Below, one piece after another: positions 10,537-22,234 of a stretch of DNA of 64,000 nucleotides. The translations under genes and the position numbers were made by a program. Each line of letters starts with the position of its first letter. Within the stretch, counting starts at the first letter, position 1. This DNA is from Buxus sempervirens (Eukaryota; Streptophyta; Magnoliopsida; Buxales; Buxaceae): contig OX387192.1 of the NCBI GenBank assembly GCA_947561395.2, positions 12,932,221 to 12,996,220 on the forward strand. The letters run 5' to 3'. The notes beneath the pieces were generated by a model. The model ran no database searches and was not told the origin of the DNA. It worked only from the letters and a program-made list of their open reading frames with translations.

Positions 10537-13500
10537 CTACCTAGCTGTAGGCATTATACCCCAATTCTGACATACACGAGTGGTATCTTGGTAACCATTG
10601 TCGTCCCTCTCCTCCCATGAAAATCTGAGCCTAATGTCCATAGTCAAAGATTTATCCAACTCCTGTGGTGGCAATGCATTGTTTTGGAATATCCTTCGAT
10701 TCCGCTCCCTCCATATATGGTAAACCGCACCTGCCATAGAAGCTTTCCTTATTTTATCAACCATCCTTCTACCCCGGAACCTCTTTGTAGCCCAATCAAT
10801 AGTATTACTCCATGAGGCTGGAGTCCATGTAATGCAATTCCGTTTCATCGTCTCTTCCCATATGTGATGGGAGTAGAAGCACTCGAAAAACAGGTGATCA
10901 ACATTCTCACTGTGCATCCTACACAACGGGCATTGAGATGAGTTTATGACGTTTAGGCCAATAAGTAGATCCTGGGTGAGCAACCTTCTGTGGATAGCTA
11001 GCCATAAGCAGAACGCGTGCCTAGGGACATTGCCCTCAAACCATACTAGATCCCTCCATGCCACCTTATGCACATGCACACGAAAAGCATTGTAAGTAGC
11101 TTTGATAGTAAACTGACTTGATGAGGAAGGCAACCATAGAACTTGGTCCTATTTCGTAAGATCAGGTTGCATAGCATTATGGAGCTTGTGTCTCACCTCC
11201 ATCAGATCATAAGAGACGGCTGGTAGTTCCCATTGATTATCACCTATAATCGCAGCAACTTTAGCATCCCTAGGAAGGCCAGAATCATAAATTATTCGGT
11301 CCCCATACCTTGCATGAATTGAGCCATCGAAAACCCAATTATCAAACCATAGTGACGTTCGGTTCCCATTTCCAATCTTGAACTTGATAAACCGTGAGAC
11401 TTCATCTCTTAGCTTCAAGATTTTGCGCCATGCCCAAGTAGTTGAAGCTGGAATTTTGATTTGCCAAAGAGACTTGTTTCGCATGTTATTTGTTTTTATC
11501 CATCGCACCCAAGGGGACTTGTCATCCGAAGCTATGCGCCATATGTATCTACTCAATGCAGCCTTATTCCAATGTTGAATGTTGATAATTCCCAGACCAC
11601 CTTCACTCTTAGGCGAGCAAATGGTAGCCCATGACATGGGAGTGATCCGTCTTCTTGTCTCAGTTCCACACCACAAGAAGTTCCTGCACATTTTATCAAT
11701 CTCCTCCAACACCTTCTTTGGCAAGAAAAACATAGATAGCCAATGTACTGCAGTGGCAAACAAAATAGACTTTATCAACTCGAGTCTCCCTGCATAAGAC
11801 AAGAATCTTGCCTTCCACGCTTGTATCCTGTTCTTTAATTTCAGTAATAAAGGCTCACAATCCCCAAGTTTTAACCTTGTAGAGATAATTGGCACCCCCA
11901 AATAAGTAACTGGAAGAGAGCCCATAGCCACCCCATACCTGTCTACAATTTGGGACTGAACCTCCATGGAAGTGGCGCTCATGAATAGCTGGCTTTTGGT
12001 AGGGTTAATTCTGAGCCCAGATAAGTCCCCAAACAAATGAAGCGACTGAAATATAGCATCCATTGACCTGAAGTCCGGTCTAGAGAATATAAGCACATCA
12101 TCTGCAAAGCATAAAGCTCTAACCCCTGTCTTGCTACATTTCGGGTGGAACCGAGCACCATTTTGAGTAGTAGCCGTCAGGATTCCCATAAATAGCTCCA
12201 TGATCAGGACAAAGAGATAGGGAGATAAAGGATCCCCCTGACGGAGACCCCTCTCCCCTTTAAAGTAGCCAACCAAACCTCCATTTAGAACTAGAGAGAA
12301 TGCTGGTGTTGTTACACACTCCATGATCCACCGAATAAATTGGTCTGGCACATTCATTGCCTTCAGGAGAGAGGGAATAAGATCCCAATTCACAGAGTCA
12401 TATGCTTTCTTAATATCCACCTTCAATGCACATCTAGTAGGACCATTGTGTCTATGGTAGTTGTGAAGTACCTCCTGGGCAATAAGAATGTTATCAACCA
12501 TCTTCCTCCCAGGAATAAAGGTAGTTTGGAACTCCCCAACAAGATCTTCCACAACATTCTTGAGTCTATTCGCAAGGATTTTTGCAATACACTTGTACAC
12601 TGTATTCACACATGCAATAGGTCTGTAGTCTGCAACAGAGGAGGAGTTCTTACTCTTGGGGACCATTGTAAGGAGTGTTGCATTTAGTTGTTTCAAAAGA
12701 CGTCCATCAGTGAAGAAACTCTTGATTGCCTTGATTGTGTCCTAACCTACTATGTGCCAAGCTTTCCTAAAGAACAGAGAAGTAAACCCATCTGGCCCAG
12801 GCGCCTTGTCTTGCTTAAGGCCAAATAAAGTCGCTGTAATTTCCTCATCTGTGATTTCCTTGACAAGCCCAAGTGAAGCCTCTGATTCCAGTCTTCTCGA
12901 GATATATTGATTGATCTCACCAGATTGCTTATTGCTTTGATCACGAGTGCCCAGAAGTCGGACATAAAAGTCCCCAAACGCCTTTTGCACCTGCTTCCAT
13001 TCAACAATATTTTCCCCCGCCTCATCATGCACTGATAGAATTCTATTATTTGCTCTTCTGCTGGTAAGGGACGCATGAAAAAAGTGCGTATTTGAATCTC
13101 CTTCCCTTAACCACCGAACCCGACTCTTCTGTTTCAATTGAGCTTCCAAGTTTCTGTCAGCTACAATGAGCTTTGTGGAGAGCTCCTTCTCTTTTGCCCT
13201 AAAGGACACGTCCTGAGGATTAGTTGCCAGGTTCCTTTGACATAACTCAAGCTCCTTTCTGAAGACCTGTACCTGTCCTTCCAAATTTGGAAATTCCTGC
13301 CTACTCCATTCTTTCAGGGCGCACTTAACAGATCTCAACTTCTTCACAAGGCAAAACATTGGGGAACCTCTCACCTGGATTGACCAAGCTTGCTCCACCA
13401 GGAGTAGAAACTCTGCATGGTAACACCAATAGTTGAAGATTGAATGGCTTAGGTCCTGAACCAAAGGACTGGAATGTTGAAATGATCGCCGCACTATGAT

Positions 13501-14209
13501 CCGATATTCCGGGAGGGATGAAGTCAGCTTCAGAATTAGGGAACGCCTGCAACCACTCATGGTTAACCAACACTCTATCCAGCTTACAGTGAATTTGGTT
13601 TGTACCTGGGCTTTTGTTACTCCATGTATGGATTGGTCCCTTATATTTCATATCAAGGAGGCAGCAATAGTCAATGAGCTCATTAAACTCTGTAGTAGCC
13701 TTCATATTGATAGGCTTTCCCCCTCTCTTCTCATGGGAGCTACGGACACAGTTAAAGTCTCCCGCAATAATCCAAGGACAACCTGGACTTGAGGTTTTGA
13801 TGTCATGCCAAAGCGACCTCCTCATTCTGAAATCATTCCACGCATACACAAAGGAAGCCATGCATGTTTGCTGTGATGACAAAATGCCTACTTGACAGTG
13901 TATCATTTGGTCCGACACAAAGCACGGCCAAACAGCCATTTCATTCGGATTCCAGCACACCCATATTCTGCCTTTCAATGCCTTTGCATAATTATCCACT
14001 GAACTCCATGTTGGACAAATAGAAGAAAGTACCGGTGCCTTGTTGCCACACCTAACTTTAGTCTCCACCACACATGTCAGGTTAAGATTATATTTCTGAA
14101 TAAGAGATCTCACCTCACACTGCTTTGCAGGGTCATTCAACCCTCTAACATTCCACACAGCCCACTTAATCATAAGGATATTAATTGGGAGCAATACCAA
14201 CGGCAGCAT
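10537..14209 (-). pseudogene. LINE-A ORF2: endonuclease-RT-zf-RVT
   Basis: Replicase of a plant L1 LINE. Endonuclease/exonuclease/phosphatase fold: WAVWNVRGLND, ETK, WIIAGDFNCV, HTWSN, KLDRVLVN and SDHSA (14170-13470). A frameshift lies near 13440. The RT follows: QDKAPGPDGFTSLFF (about 12800), a TAG at 12742-12744, DYRPIACVNTVYK, KVDIKKAYDSVNW, GLRQGDPLSPYLF and the catalytic CFADDVLIFSR (about 12105). After a stop at 11149 the zf-RVT domain appears (RHAFCLWLAIHRRLLT, CPLCRMHSENVDHLFFEC), with the closing YHIWRERNRRIF. Three lesions in about 1,220 codons suggest a relatively young copy. Confidence 0.92.
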
Positions 14210-15809
14210 GCTTAGATGCCAAGCCTTTCCTAGCCTCCTTCATGGCTATCTCGTCCACAAGCAGCACCTCTTTCTTCCTTCTCTTGGTTTTAGTCTTTTT
14301 CCCACCACTCCCGGAAGAAGATTCCACTACCTCAACCAAAGACTCATTATCAAGAGCCATAAACTGGTTCGGACTACAAGCAATGGGGTTATCATCTTGT
14401 GGCGAGGCTTGCTTCACCAGGGGCTCCGTAACCTGGTCCTCCTCTATGATTTGTCTGCGACCTCCTCCAATCTGACCATACTCCACCAAGGCCGAAGTCA
14501 CTATTGGGATAGATGTGCTGCCATGTTCAGAACCATTTCCATAAGCACCCGCACCCTAATGGTTCATGCTTGGTTCGATGATACCACTTGACTGCCCACT
14601 GTCAACACCAGTATCCGTCCTCGTGCTATCCTTCAATCCATTATCAAACATGACCTTCGGCATCTGCACTTCATTTGGTTCACTCACTGGTCTCTTACCT
14701 TTAGATACTATCATCCACTCACCTGGCACCTGGACTTGATCAGTCGCTTGATTATGGCCATCCTCAGAGTTCAGATCACCATTTATCATGGCAGAACCTT
14801 CTTGAGCTGTACTGTTATCTCCACCTTTTTCAATCAAGTCCGGAACCTCCACTGCTGCGTGATCATCTTGCACCCTCCTCCCCGTTGGCACCCATTTCCT
14901 CTTCTGGGAATTAGGACATCTAGCCTCGGCATGGCCAAACGCCTTGCACAGATCACACTTGTCCGGTTTCCAGTCGTACTCAACATCGATCGCAATGACC
15001 TCACTGTTAAACTCCTCCGAACCTTGAACTTTAAGGAAAAGGGTACTTGGGAATGAGCATTCGACATCAACCTCCACACACACTCTCGCAAAGTTCAATC
15101 TGGACTTGTTCTCCGTAGCTTCATCTAGGTATAACGGCTTCCCTACTCCACTCACCATAAAGCTGAGACCAGCTGGTGTCCAATATTCAATTGGAACGTT
15201 GTACATTTTTACCCACACCAGAACAGTCGATAACTTTGTTTTTTGCATTTGCATATTTGGTTTCCAATCCTGGAGAATCATGAGCTTACCGGCAAAGTGC
15301 CAAGGAGCTTGCTGCATGACCCTATTACGAGTATCCAGATTTGCAAATCTAAAGATATAAAAATGTTTCCCAACAAGAGAAATCTGCACATCACCACTTC
15401 TGCCCCACATCTTGTCCACAAGTTTTTTCAGAATCGGAAATGGCAAGCTTCTGTCCATAAAATGCCCAACTAAGCTACCCTCCCATAGCTTAGAGCCTTC
15501 CTCAGCTACTTCAAGAGGTGGGGAAATGACAATCCTGTCTTCGTCCAACTGAGGAGGGTAATAGTGTAGCCTTGTTCTAGTCAAAGATCTCTGGCTAAAG
15601 AGAGTAGACCACGTCTTCAACCCTTCCTTGGACGCAGCAGAAACAGGTGAAGTTGCTGTCCCATTACCAGAAATAGCAACTACCGCAGGCGGCCTGTCAA
15701 CGCTATTGTTGCCAGCCTGAGTCATTGCATCAGGAGCAGTCTGACCCTGGGGAATCAGTGGCGGGAAATCCACATTTGAAACTGGGATCTCGTTGTTCAA
15801 CATGGTCAA
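14181..15809 (-). pseudogene. LINE-A ORF1 (DUF4283 / zinc knuckle RNA-binding protein)
   Basis: Nucleic-acid-binding ORF1 of a plant L1 element, starting MTMLNNE at 15809. The first 417 residues are open to a TAG at 14556. The same frame continues for another 125 codons to 14181, so one stop divides an otherwise intact ORF1 of about 542 codons. A DUF4283-like domain spans roughly residues 95-265 (WEGSLVGHFMDR, GKHFYIFRFAN, PWHFAGKLMILQDW), followed by a CCHC knuckle CDLCKAFGHAEARC near residues 285-300. The C-terminal tail is Ser-rich then strongly basic (KKTKTKRRKKEVLLVDEIAM), a motif shared with LINE-B ORF1. It overlaps the start of ORF2 by about 29 bases. Confidence 0.85.
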
Positions 15810-17035
15810 ACCACCGTCGCCTGAGCTCCACCACCAAGGTTAGCCACCGGAGTCACAGTTCCGACCACCTCGTACTTGGTCAAGCCAAATAGAAGAACCA
15901 CCCTCACCACTGGTCTTGAAACTCTCATGAACAAAAACTGAGCGTCAGTGAGGAGACTGAGGTTCTCACGAACCCAGCATGCAACCACCTTCGAACCAAA
16001 CACTAACAGGTACTAAGCACGGCTAGAATACCCCCAAGCAGAAACACAGCACCTAACCCACGAGCTGAACAGAAACCCTCGAGCTAGCTCAAACCCAGGA
16101 TGATAGCACCCACAAGTCCTTGCCATGAGCAGCACAACAGCATTCAAGCTCACCAACAGATAACTCCCACAACCCTAACCACAACCCCACCAGCACGGCA
16201 GCACCCACAGAACCTTATATGCTCACAACCCGATCCAAGCAAGATGCCAAGGCATCAACCTCACAATGGGCATGCACAAGCACTTGAACCTAACGGCCAA
16301 AGCACTTCCACCCAGGATGCCAGAACAGATGAAAGTGGAAGCCGGTAGGGGCCGGAGAGCACCCACGACACCACACTAACAGAAACCCAGGCTTCACACG
16401 AACAACTTCTCACGTAGAGACAGCTCCCAGAAACCTAGCAGTATCCTTCGCCACACGAACACAACCCAGAAACTTGCTCCCCACGAAGAAGAATAATGCC
16501 TGGAACACGCTCACACCGAACGTGGAATGAGCTCGACACGAACTTGGACCCTGCACACCTCGAACCACGGCCGCCTGAGATGCCGGCAGAACGCCGGCGG
16601 TAGTTGCCCTTGAAGCTTCACCCCGAACAGAAGCGAACAGCAGCAACGAACAAAAACTTCAGATGCAACAAAACCCACGAACAGCACCATGAACATAAAC
16701 AAAGAATAGCACCCCGAACAGCTCTTGCTCACGAATCCAGCACCCAGAAGACCATGAACAGCACCCAGAAAAACTAGCTCAAGAGCGAGCCACGAACTTC
16801 ACAAAACCAGCACCTTCATGAACACTGCCCCTTCACGAAACCAGCACACGAACCAGACCTTGCTCCCCACAGACAAGAACAATGACTAGCACAGGAACAA
16901 TGACGAACCAGAACCTTGCTCCACACGGCCAATGAACGGCCGGCAGTAAGCCGGCGAGAGCCCTCCAAGTCGCCCTAGCTCCAAGTCGCCCTTAGATGCC
17001 CTCCAAGTCGCCCTCCAATGAACGGCCGGCAGTAA
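15810..17035 (-). promoter_or_regulatory. LINE-A 5' UTR with internal repeats
   Basis: About 1.2 kb without a credible ORF, richer in G+C than the surrounding Athila sequence and full of CACGAAC/CAGCACC-type words. The 20-base word AATGAACGGCCGGCAGTAAG occurs at 16931-16950 and 17017-17036, so the extreme 5' end is an approximately 86-bp tandem repeat with further CCAAGTCGCCCT repeats between. L1 elements carry an internal promoter here. Promoter function is inferred. Confidence 0.6.
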
Positions 17036-17051
17036 GCTGGGTATGACTATT
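17036..17051. repeat. LINE-A target-site duplication, right copy
   Basis: 16-bp direct repeat matching 10338-10353. It marks the 5' end of LINE-A, which abuts a tandem 5' UTR repeat ending at 17036. Confidence 0.9.
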
Positions 17052-18080
17052 ATTGTTTTCTAGATGGTTATTCATGGTATAACTAGATTCCTATTTCCCC
17101 AGAAGAACAAGAAAAGACCACTTTTACTTGCCCATATGGTACTTTTGCATTCCGTAGGATGCCTTTTGGTTTGTGCAATGCACCTGCTACATTCCAGCGT
17201 TGCATGATGGCTATTTTCTCTGATTTTGTTGAGAAGATCATGGAGATTTTCATGGATGATTTTTCTATTTTTGGATCTTCTTTTGATAACTGTTTAAATA
17301 ACTTATCTCTGGTTTTGCAGCGTTGTGAGGAGACCAATCTGGTATTGAATTGGGAAAAATGTCACTTCATGGTATAGGAAGGAATTGTTTTAGTCCACAA
17401 AGCGTCAGAAAGAGGCATTGAGGTGGATCGAGCAAAGATAGAAGTTATTAAAAAACTGCCACCACCTACCAATGTAAAGGGAGTTAGAAGTTTCCTTGGT
17501 CATGCAGGGTTCTACCGGCGTTTTATCAAAGATTTTTCTAAGATCTCTAAACCTCTTTGTAATCTGTTGAATAAAGATGTTGTGTTTAATTTTGATTGTG
17601 ATTGTTTGAATGCTTTCAACAGGTTGAAGCAAGAGTTGGTGTCAGCACCAATTATGGTAGCCCCAGATTGGAGTTTACCTTTTGAGTTGATGTGTGATGC
17701 TAGTGATTTTGCTTTGGGAGTTGTTCTTGGGCAGAGAAAAGACAGGAAGTTGCATGTTATTTATTATGCTAGTAGAGTCTTAAATAATGCACAGTTGAAT
17801 TATGCAACTACTGAAAAAGAATTGTTGGATGTTGTGTTTGCTTTTGACAAGTTTTGTTCTTACCTTGTAGGTTCTAAGGTGATCGTGTATACAGACCATT
17901 CAGCAATCAAATATCTGTTGCAAAAGAAAGATGCCAAACCACGTCTGTTTTGTTGGGTATGATTGCTTCAAGAGCTTGATCTTGAAATTCGAGACAAGAA
18001 AGGCATGGAGAACGCGGTGGCAGATCACTTGTCTAGATTAGAAGGGCAGTCAAGAGCAGAATAAGTGCCCATTAATGAAA
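17036..18080 (+). pseudogene. RT C-terminal half and RNase H of the Athila-type element
   Basis: RT continues after LINE-A: FAFRRMPFGLCNAPATFQRCM (17135-17205), the catalytic block EIFMDDFSIFG (about 17235-17275), then the thumb and connection ([20 protein letters not shown]). RNase H follows: [32 protein letters not shown] and [12 protein letters not shown] (17690-17925). TAG stops at 17084 and 17375, TGA at 17960 and TAA at 18062 break the frame; both TAGs sit where Gln is expected from the family. Otherwise collinear with intact Athila pol. Confidence 0.9.
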
Positions 18081-19190
18081 GCTTTCTAGATGAGCAGCTG
18101 TTTGCGGTGTCAATCATTCCATGGTATGCAGATTTGGTTAATTATTTGGTGAGTGGCATTCTTCCCCCTGATTTGAGTTATTAGCAGGAAAAGAAATTCT
18201 TTTGGGATGTCAAACATTATTTTTGGGAAGAACCACTACTTTATAAACATTGTGCAGATGGGATGATTAGAAGATGTATACCCCAGGATGAGGTTCAGGA
18301 TATTCTTAACCACTGTCATTCCCTAGAGTGTGGTGGGCATTTTAGTACCTCCAAGACAGTTGCAAAGGTATGGCAATCTGGTTTTTACTGGCCAACCATG
18401 TATCAAGATGATAGATAGTTTGTGAGCATGTGTGACGGATGTCAAAGAGTTGGCAACATTTCCAAAAGAAATGAGATGCCCTTGAACAACATTTTGGAGG
18501 TTGAATTGTTTGATTTGTGGGGAATTGATTTTATGGGCCCATTTCCTTCTTCCTTCAACAATCAATACATTTTGGTAGCAGTGGATTATGTGTCTAAATG
18601 GGTTGAAGCTACTGCAACTCAGACCAATGATTCTAAGGTTGTGATGAGATTTGTGAAGAAGAGAATTTCCAGATTTGGAGTGCCAAGAGCCATTGTTAGT
18701 GATGAAGGCTCCCACTTTTGTAACCGATCATTTGAAGCTTTGTTGAAAAAATATGGGGTTACACATAAAGTAGCACTTGCTTATCATCCTCAAACAAATG
18801 GGCAAGTGGAACTTGCAAATAGAGAGTTGAAACAGATTTTGGAAAAAAACAGTGAACAACTCAAGGAAGGATTGGGCAATTAAGTTGGATGATGCACTTT
18901 GGGCTTATAGGACAGCTTTCAAGATACCTTTGGGAATGTCTCCTTATAGGCTTGTCTTTAGAAAATCTTGTCATTTACCAGTTGAATTGGAGCATAGGGC
19001 CTATTGGGCAGTTAAGGAATTAAATATGGACTTCAAAGCTGCTGGAGAAAAGAGATTGTTACAGTTGAGTGAGTTGGAGGAGTTTAGGTTGAGTGCTTAT
19101 GAGAATGCTAGGATTTACAAGGAAAAGACTAAGCGTTGGCATGATAAGCATATACAGATTAGAAACTTTGAAAGTGGGCAGCAAGTGTTG
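18081..19190 (+). pseudogene. integrase of the Athila-type element, N-terminal and catalytic parts
   Basis: The HHCC zinc-binding module is legible (HCHSLECGGHFS and CDGCQRVGN, about 18310-18460). The DDE core follows: [11 protein letters not shown] (first Asp, about 18530), [12 protein letters not shown] (second Asp, about 18700) and [15 protein letters not shown] (Glu, about 18800-18845). TAGs at 18182 and 18416 and an A-run frameshift near 18841-18850 break it. The second frame (18852-19190) holds the integrase C-terminal conserved block ([33 protein letters not shown]). It stops at GQQVL against the Copia-type LTR; the GPF/Y-like end resumes at 22100. Confidence 0.9.
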
Positions 19191-19194
19191 TAAG

Positions 19195-20208
19195 TGTGAA
19201 AACTCACACTCCTGTTATGGCAAATGATTGACAAATTATGTTTCTAATGAAGCTTCAAGATGTGCAGATTAAACAATGAAAATTCAGTAAATTCAGTACA
19301 GAAGAAGAAGTTGGTGCCACCACACTGCTACCACGCCGCTGCCACCCCCGCTGGCAGCGCATGAGGGAATTCGTGTGTCGAAAGCAAGGATCGTGCACCT
19401 GCCGTGTACTCTCCCGCTAGCAGCTCGCTAGCAGCGCGCGTTTAACAGATTCAACTCACTCTGAGCGGGACATGAGTTCGCTACCAGCCGTCTACTTCGA
19501 TCGCTTCACGACGCTACCAGCGCTCGACGCGATCTGTGTTTTATTCTTTAAATAGACGAGTTGTAATTTTTAATTGTGACTTTTTTCTTTGGATCATTTG
19601 CTTTTCGAATCTTGAGGTTTTTGAGATTCGATCAAATCTTCTTTAGAGAGTCGACGATTGAGTGAGGGGGAGATCTGAGATAGATCGCCTGGAATTGAAG
19701 ACAGTGGATTCTTCTTCAATTCAGAACTTCATCTTATCGTGTGATCGCCTGGACTGGTGATCGACCTTGATTGATGCGTAGGTGGATTCCTACTGCATTG
19801 GATCGTCTCAGTGGATTCTGAGAGGATTGCTGCGATCTGGATTGATCGTGTCCTGCAGCTTGTGGATTCAAGCTGTGTAGCAGTTCGTGGATTCGAACTG
19901 TGGATTGCTGTTGAGTGAGTCAAATTGTAAAGGTTAAGTATGTTTCTCCTTTGTAATTGTCTTCTCATTCAATAGTGGATTTTGAAGGGTTAGTCGCCTC
20001 ATATAGACTCGAGGTTTTTCCTGGATCTGGATCCAGGTTTCCTCGTATAATTCTTTGTGTTCTGTTTCCGCAATTGTTAAATTCTGAATCGTTATAGATC
20101 GTGGACCTTAAGAGTAGTCCTCTACTCTTTCAAGTGTTACTCTTCAACTCAAGACTCAAATTATTTCTAGGCATTTTTATCAACTAGATTGAACAGTGTA
20201 TTTCTACA
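19195..20208 (+). repeat. Copia-type LTR (solo or remnant), no TSD seen
   Basis: About 1 kb running from TGTGAAAACTCACAC to TTTCTACA. It contains a TATA-like TTTAAATA at 19547-19554 and, in the second half, runs of GTGGATTC and a Ser/Leu-poor untranslated layout like Copia U5 (CTCATATAGACTCGAGG, then an oligo-T transition into CTCGTATAATTC). No Copia PBS follows and the flanking five bases (GTAAG versus CCCCG) do not match, so it is either a solo LTR whose TSD was lost or a truncated element joined to LINE-C. Lineage assignment is by layout only. Confidence 0.5.
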
Positions 20209-22099
20209 CCCCGATTCTCTCTGATAATCAATGGGAGTATGGTTGGATTCTTCCCTAGTGCCAGGGGGGTCCGCCAAGGAGATCCAATCTCTCCATACTT
20301 GTTTGTGCTAACAATGGAGTTGTTCAACATGCTCATCAAAGAGGAGACGAGAGTAGGGTTTACTCATCATGATAGATGCGAGCAACAGGATATAAAGCAT
20401 CTGTGCTTAGCGGATGACCTAATTATTTTTGCACATGCTGATGCTTCTTCAATCCATTGTCTTCTTATAGCATTACAAAGGTTAAATAGTTTGGCAGGCC
20501 TCCAGGTAAATAGTGAGAAGAGCAGTATTTTTGTCAGTGGAGTGGAGGAGGAGAAGAAGTATGCGATTGCCACCCAGATGGGATTTCAGTTAGAGCAGCT
20601 ACCAGTACGATATTTGGGACTTCCTCTTATTTCCACCAGATTATCAGTGCATGACTGTGAACCGCTGATTAATAATGTCAGGTCGAAGACACAATCGTGG
20701 AAAGGAAGGGCGTTATCTTATGCAGGGCGGATGACTTTGGTGAAGGCAGTGTTGTTTGGCATTCAAGTTTACTGGCTTTCGGTCTTTAGCATACCTAAGA
20801 AGGTGATCTATGAGCTGGAGAAAATATGCAGAGAATTCTTATGGGCAGGGCCTGATATGAAGAGGAAGGTCATTCCTGTGAGTTGGGATGTGGTATGCAC
20901 GCCAAAGGAAGAGGGTGGTTTGGGGTTCGTGAAGTTACATATGTGGAATAAAAGTGCCATTTTGAGACTCATATGGTTAGTGGTGAGTGGGGCATCGAAC
21001 CTTTGGTTGAAATGGGTGAGATCGTACCTTGTCAAGGACAGGAACTTCTGGGAGTTAAAAATTCCAGCTAGAGGGTCATGGGTGTGGAGGAAAATGTTAA
21101 AGCTCAGAAATATTGCGGCTCCTCTTATTAGAAAAAGAATCAATAATGGAAGGGATACGTCATTGTGGTTTGATAATTGGCACCCTATGGGCCCACTTTA
21201 CAGGAGGTTTGGAAGGAGAGTGAGCTATGGACCTCATGGAAATTTGGGGACGACTTCAGGAGCTACCAAAGCCAAACCCTCGTAACGATGATCAAACCAT
21301 ATGGGTTCCAGCGCAATCAGGAGCATTTGATATTAAGAGTGCATATAAGGCCCTTAGTGGGAGTGGACAGCTGATTAAGTGGAGCAAACTCATATGGCAT
21401 AGCATGGCAATCCCACGACATTCTTTCATCTCATGGATGGCGATCAGAGGTAGGCTCTTAACAAGAATCAACTCTTTGAATGGGGGGTTATACAAACGGC
21501 TACATGTCTCTTATGTAGGCAGCAGATTGAAACACAACACCACCTTTTCTCCAAGTGTGAGTATAGTGAGGTAATTTGGCATGGGCTGCTTCACTTGAAT
21601 GGAATCCCACAGGTTACTAGATCGTGGGATAGTAATATTGAATGGCTTGGGAACACGTGCGCTGGGACATCTCTTAGACAGGTACTTGTGAAGTTATCCT
21701 TTGCAGCTGCTATCTACAACATCTGGATCGAAAGGAACCGGAGAACCTTCAAAAATAGTTACCTCCCTCACCATGTGGTACTCAAGCATATTATGCAGGA
21801 CATCAGACAGAAGATGAAGCATAGCAAGGTACATGTCCAGAATAACCCATGTGATCATCATCTCCTCCACAATTGGGATCTGTTGGTTTTAGCACCTACG
21901 GCGTCACGAGGGTAGCATCTTGTTATTAGGATCTCTCATATGAGTTTGTGTTTTTTGTGATGGTTTGTGGTTGTCACTCTACATCTGTGAGTGTTGTTTG
22001 GTACGTGTACCCCGGTGATGGGTGACGTCCTTTTCATGTACATTCTTCACATCTTTTAATCTACTTTTAAACTTACCTTTTAAAAAAAAAAAAAAAAAA
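20209..22099 (+). mobile_element. LINE-C: 5'-truncated L1-type element with poly(A)
   Basis: Plus-strand LINE lacking endonuclease and the first RT motifs. It starts inside RT (GVRQGDPISPYLF near 20265) and runs through the catalytic CLADDLIIFA (about 20405-20435), the RT thumb, the zf-RVT region and the terminal YNIWIERNRRTFKN. It ends with an 18-base poly(A) at 22082-22099 directly against Athila integrase sequence at 22100. Its 5' edge abuts the Copia-type LTR, and about 11 integrase codons are missing from the target, so the insertion was accompanied or followed by a small deletion. Confidence 0.85.
20239..21915 (+). pseudogene. LINE-C RT C-terminal half and zf-RVT
   Basis: Three overlapping frames tile one protein: 20239-21285 (RT palm and thumb, with LADD in place of FADD, RYLGLPLISTRLS, SYAGRMTLVKAVLF), 21227-21574 (IPRHSFISWMAIRGRLLTR, start of zf-RVT) and about 21515-21915 (zf-RVT Cys/His region, IWIERNRRTF, ending in TASRG). 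Two frameshifts separate them, near 21240 and 21520. The substrate role would be target-primed reverse transcription, but this copy has no endonuclease and cannot be active. Confidence 0.85.
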
Positions 22100-22234
22100 G
22101 CTTCGGTCTAGGTGGTCTGGTCCATTCACAGTAATAAAAGTGTATCCATATGGTGTAGTTGAGGTGCATAGTGAGGCTACTGGAGCATTCAAGGTTAATG
22201 GGCAGCGTTTGAAGCTTTATTTTGCTGGTAATGT
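22100..22234 (+). pseudogene. integrase C-terminal end of the Athila-type element
   Basis: Resumes after the poly(A) of LINE-C. The translation [21 protein letters not shown] and [12 protein letters not shown] is the conserved GPF/Y-type C-terminus of Athila integrase. It is cut at 22234 by the second-family LTR. No Athila env-like region, PPT or 3' LTR follows. Confidence 0.85.

Larger units (their letters stand above)
10354..17035 (-). mobile_element. LINE-A: near full-length L1-type retrotransposon
   Basis: A 6.7-kb non-LTR element on the minus strand, inserted in the Athila RT gene. The TSD is GCTGGGTATGACTATT at 10338-10353 and 17036-17051. The poly(A) tail appears as a T-run at 10352-10361 at the left end, as expected for a minus-strand LINE. 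From right to left it holds a GC-richer 5' UTR (15810-17035), ORF1 (15809-14181), ORF2 (about 14209-10537) and a short 3' UTR. Both ORFs have a few disabling lesions. It is younger than Athila because it interrupts its coding region. Confidence 0.93.
5254..22234 (+). mobile_element. Athila-type Ty3 retrotransposon (plus strand), 3' end lost
   Basis: Plus-strand Ty3 element in the order LTR (5254-6760), PBS, leader, gag, protease, RT, RNase H, integrase. Gag and integrase sequences and a tRNA-Asp-like PBS place it in the Athila group. It begins one base upstream of the gag start codon of element A (ATG is 5253-5251 on the minus strand), so it landed at that codon; the expected TSD is GGCAT (5249-5253). 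Its interior is split by LINE-A (10354-17035) and by a Copia-type LTR plus LINE-C (19195-22099). The 3' UTR and 3' LTR are missing: the coding region stops at 22234 against a second-family LTR. Confidence 0.85.
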
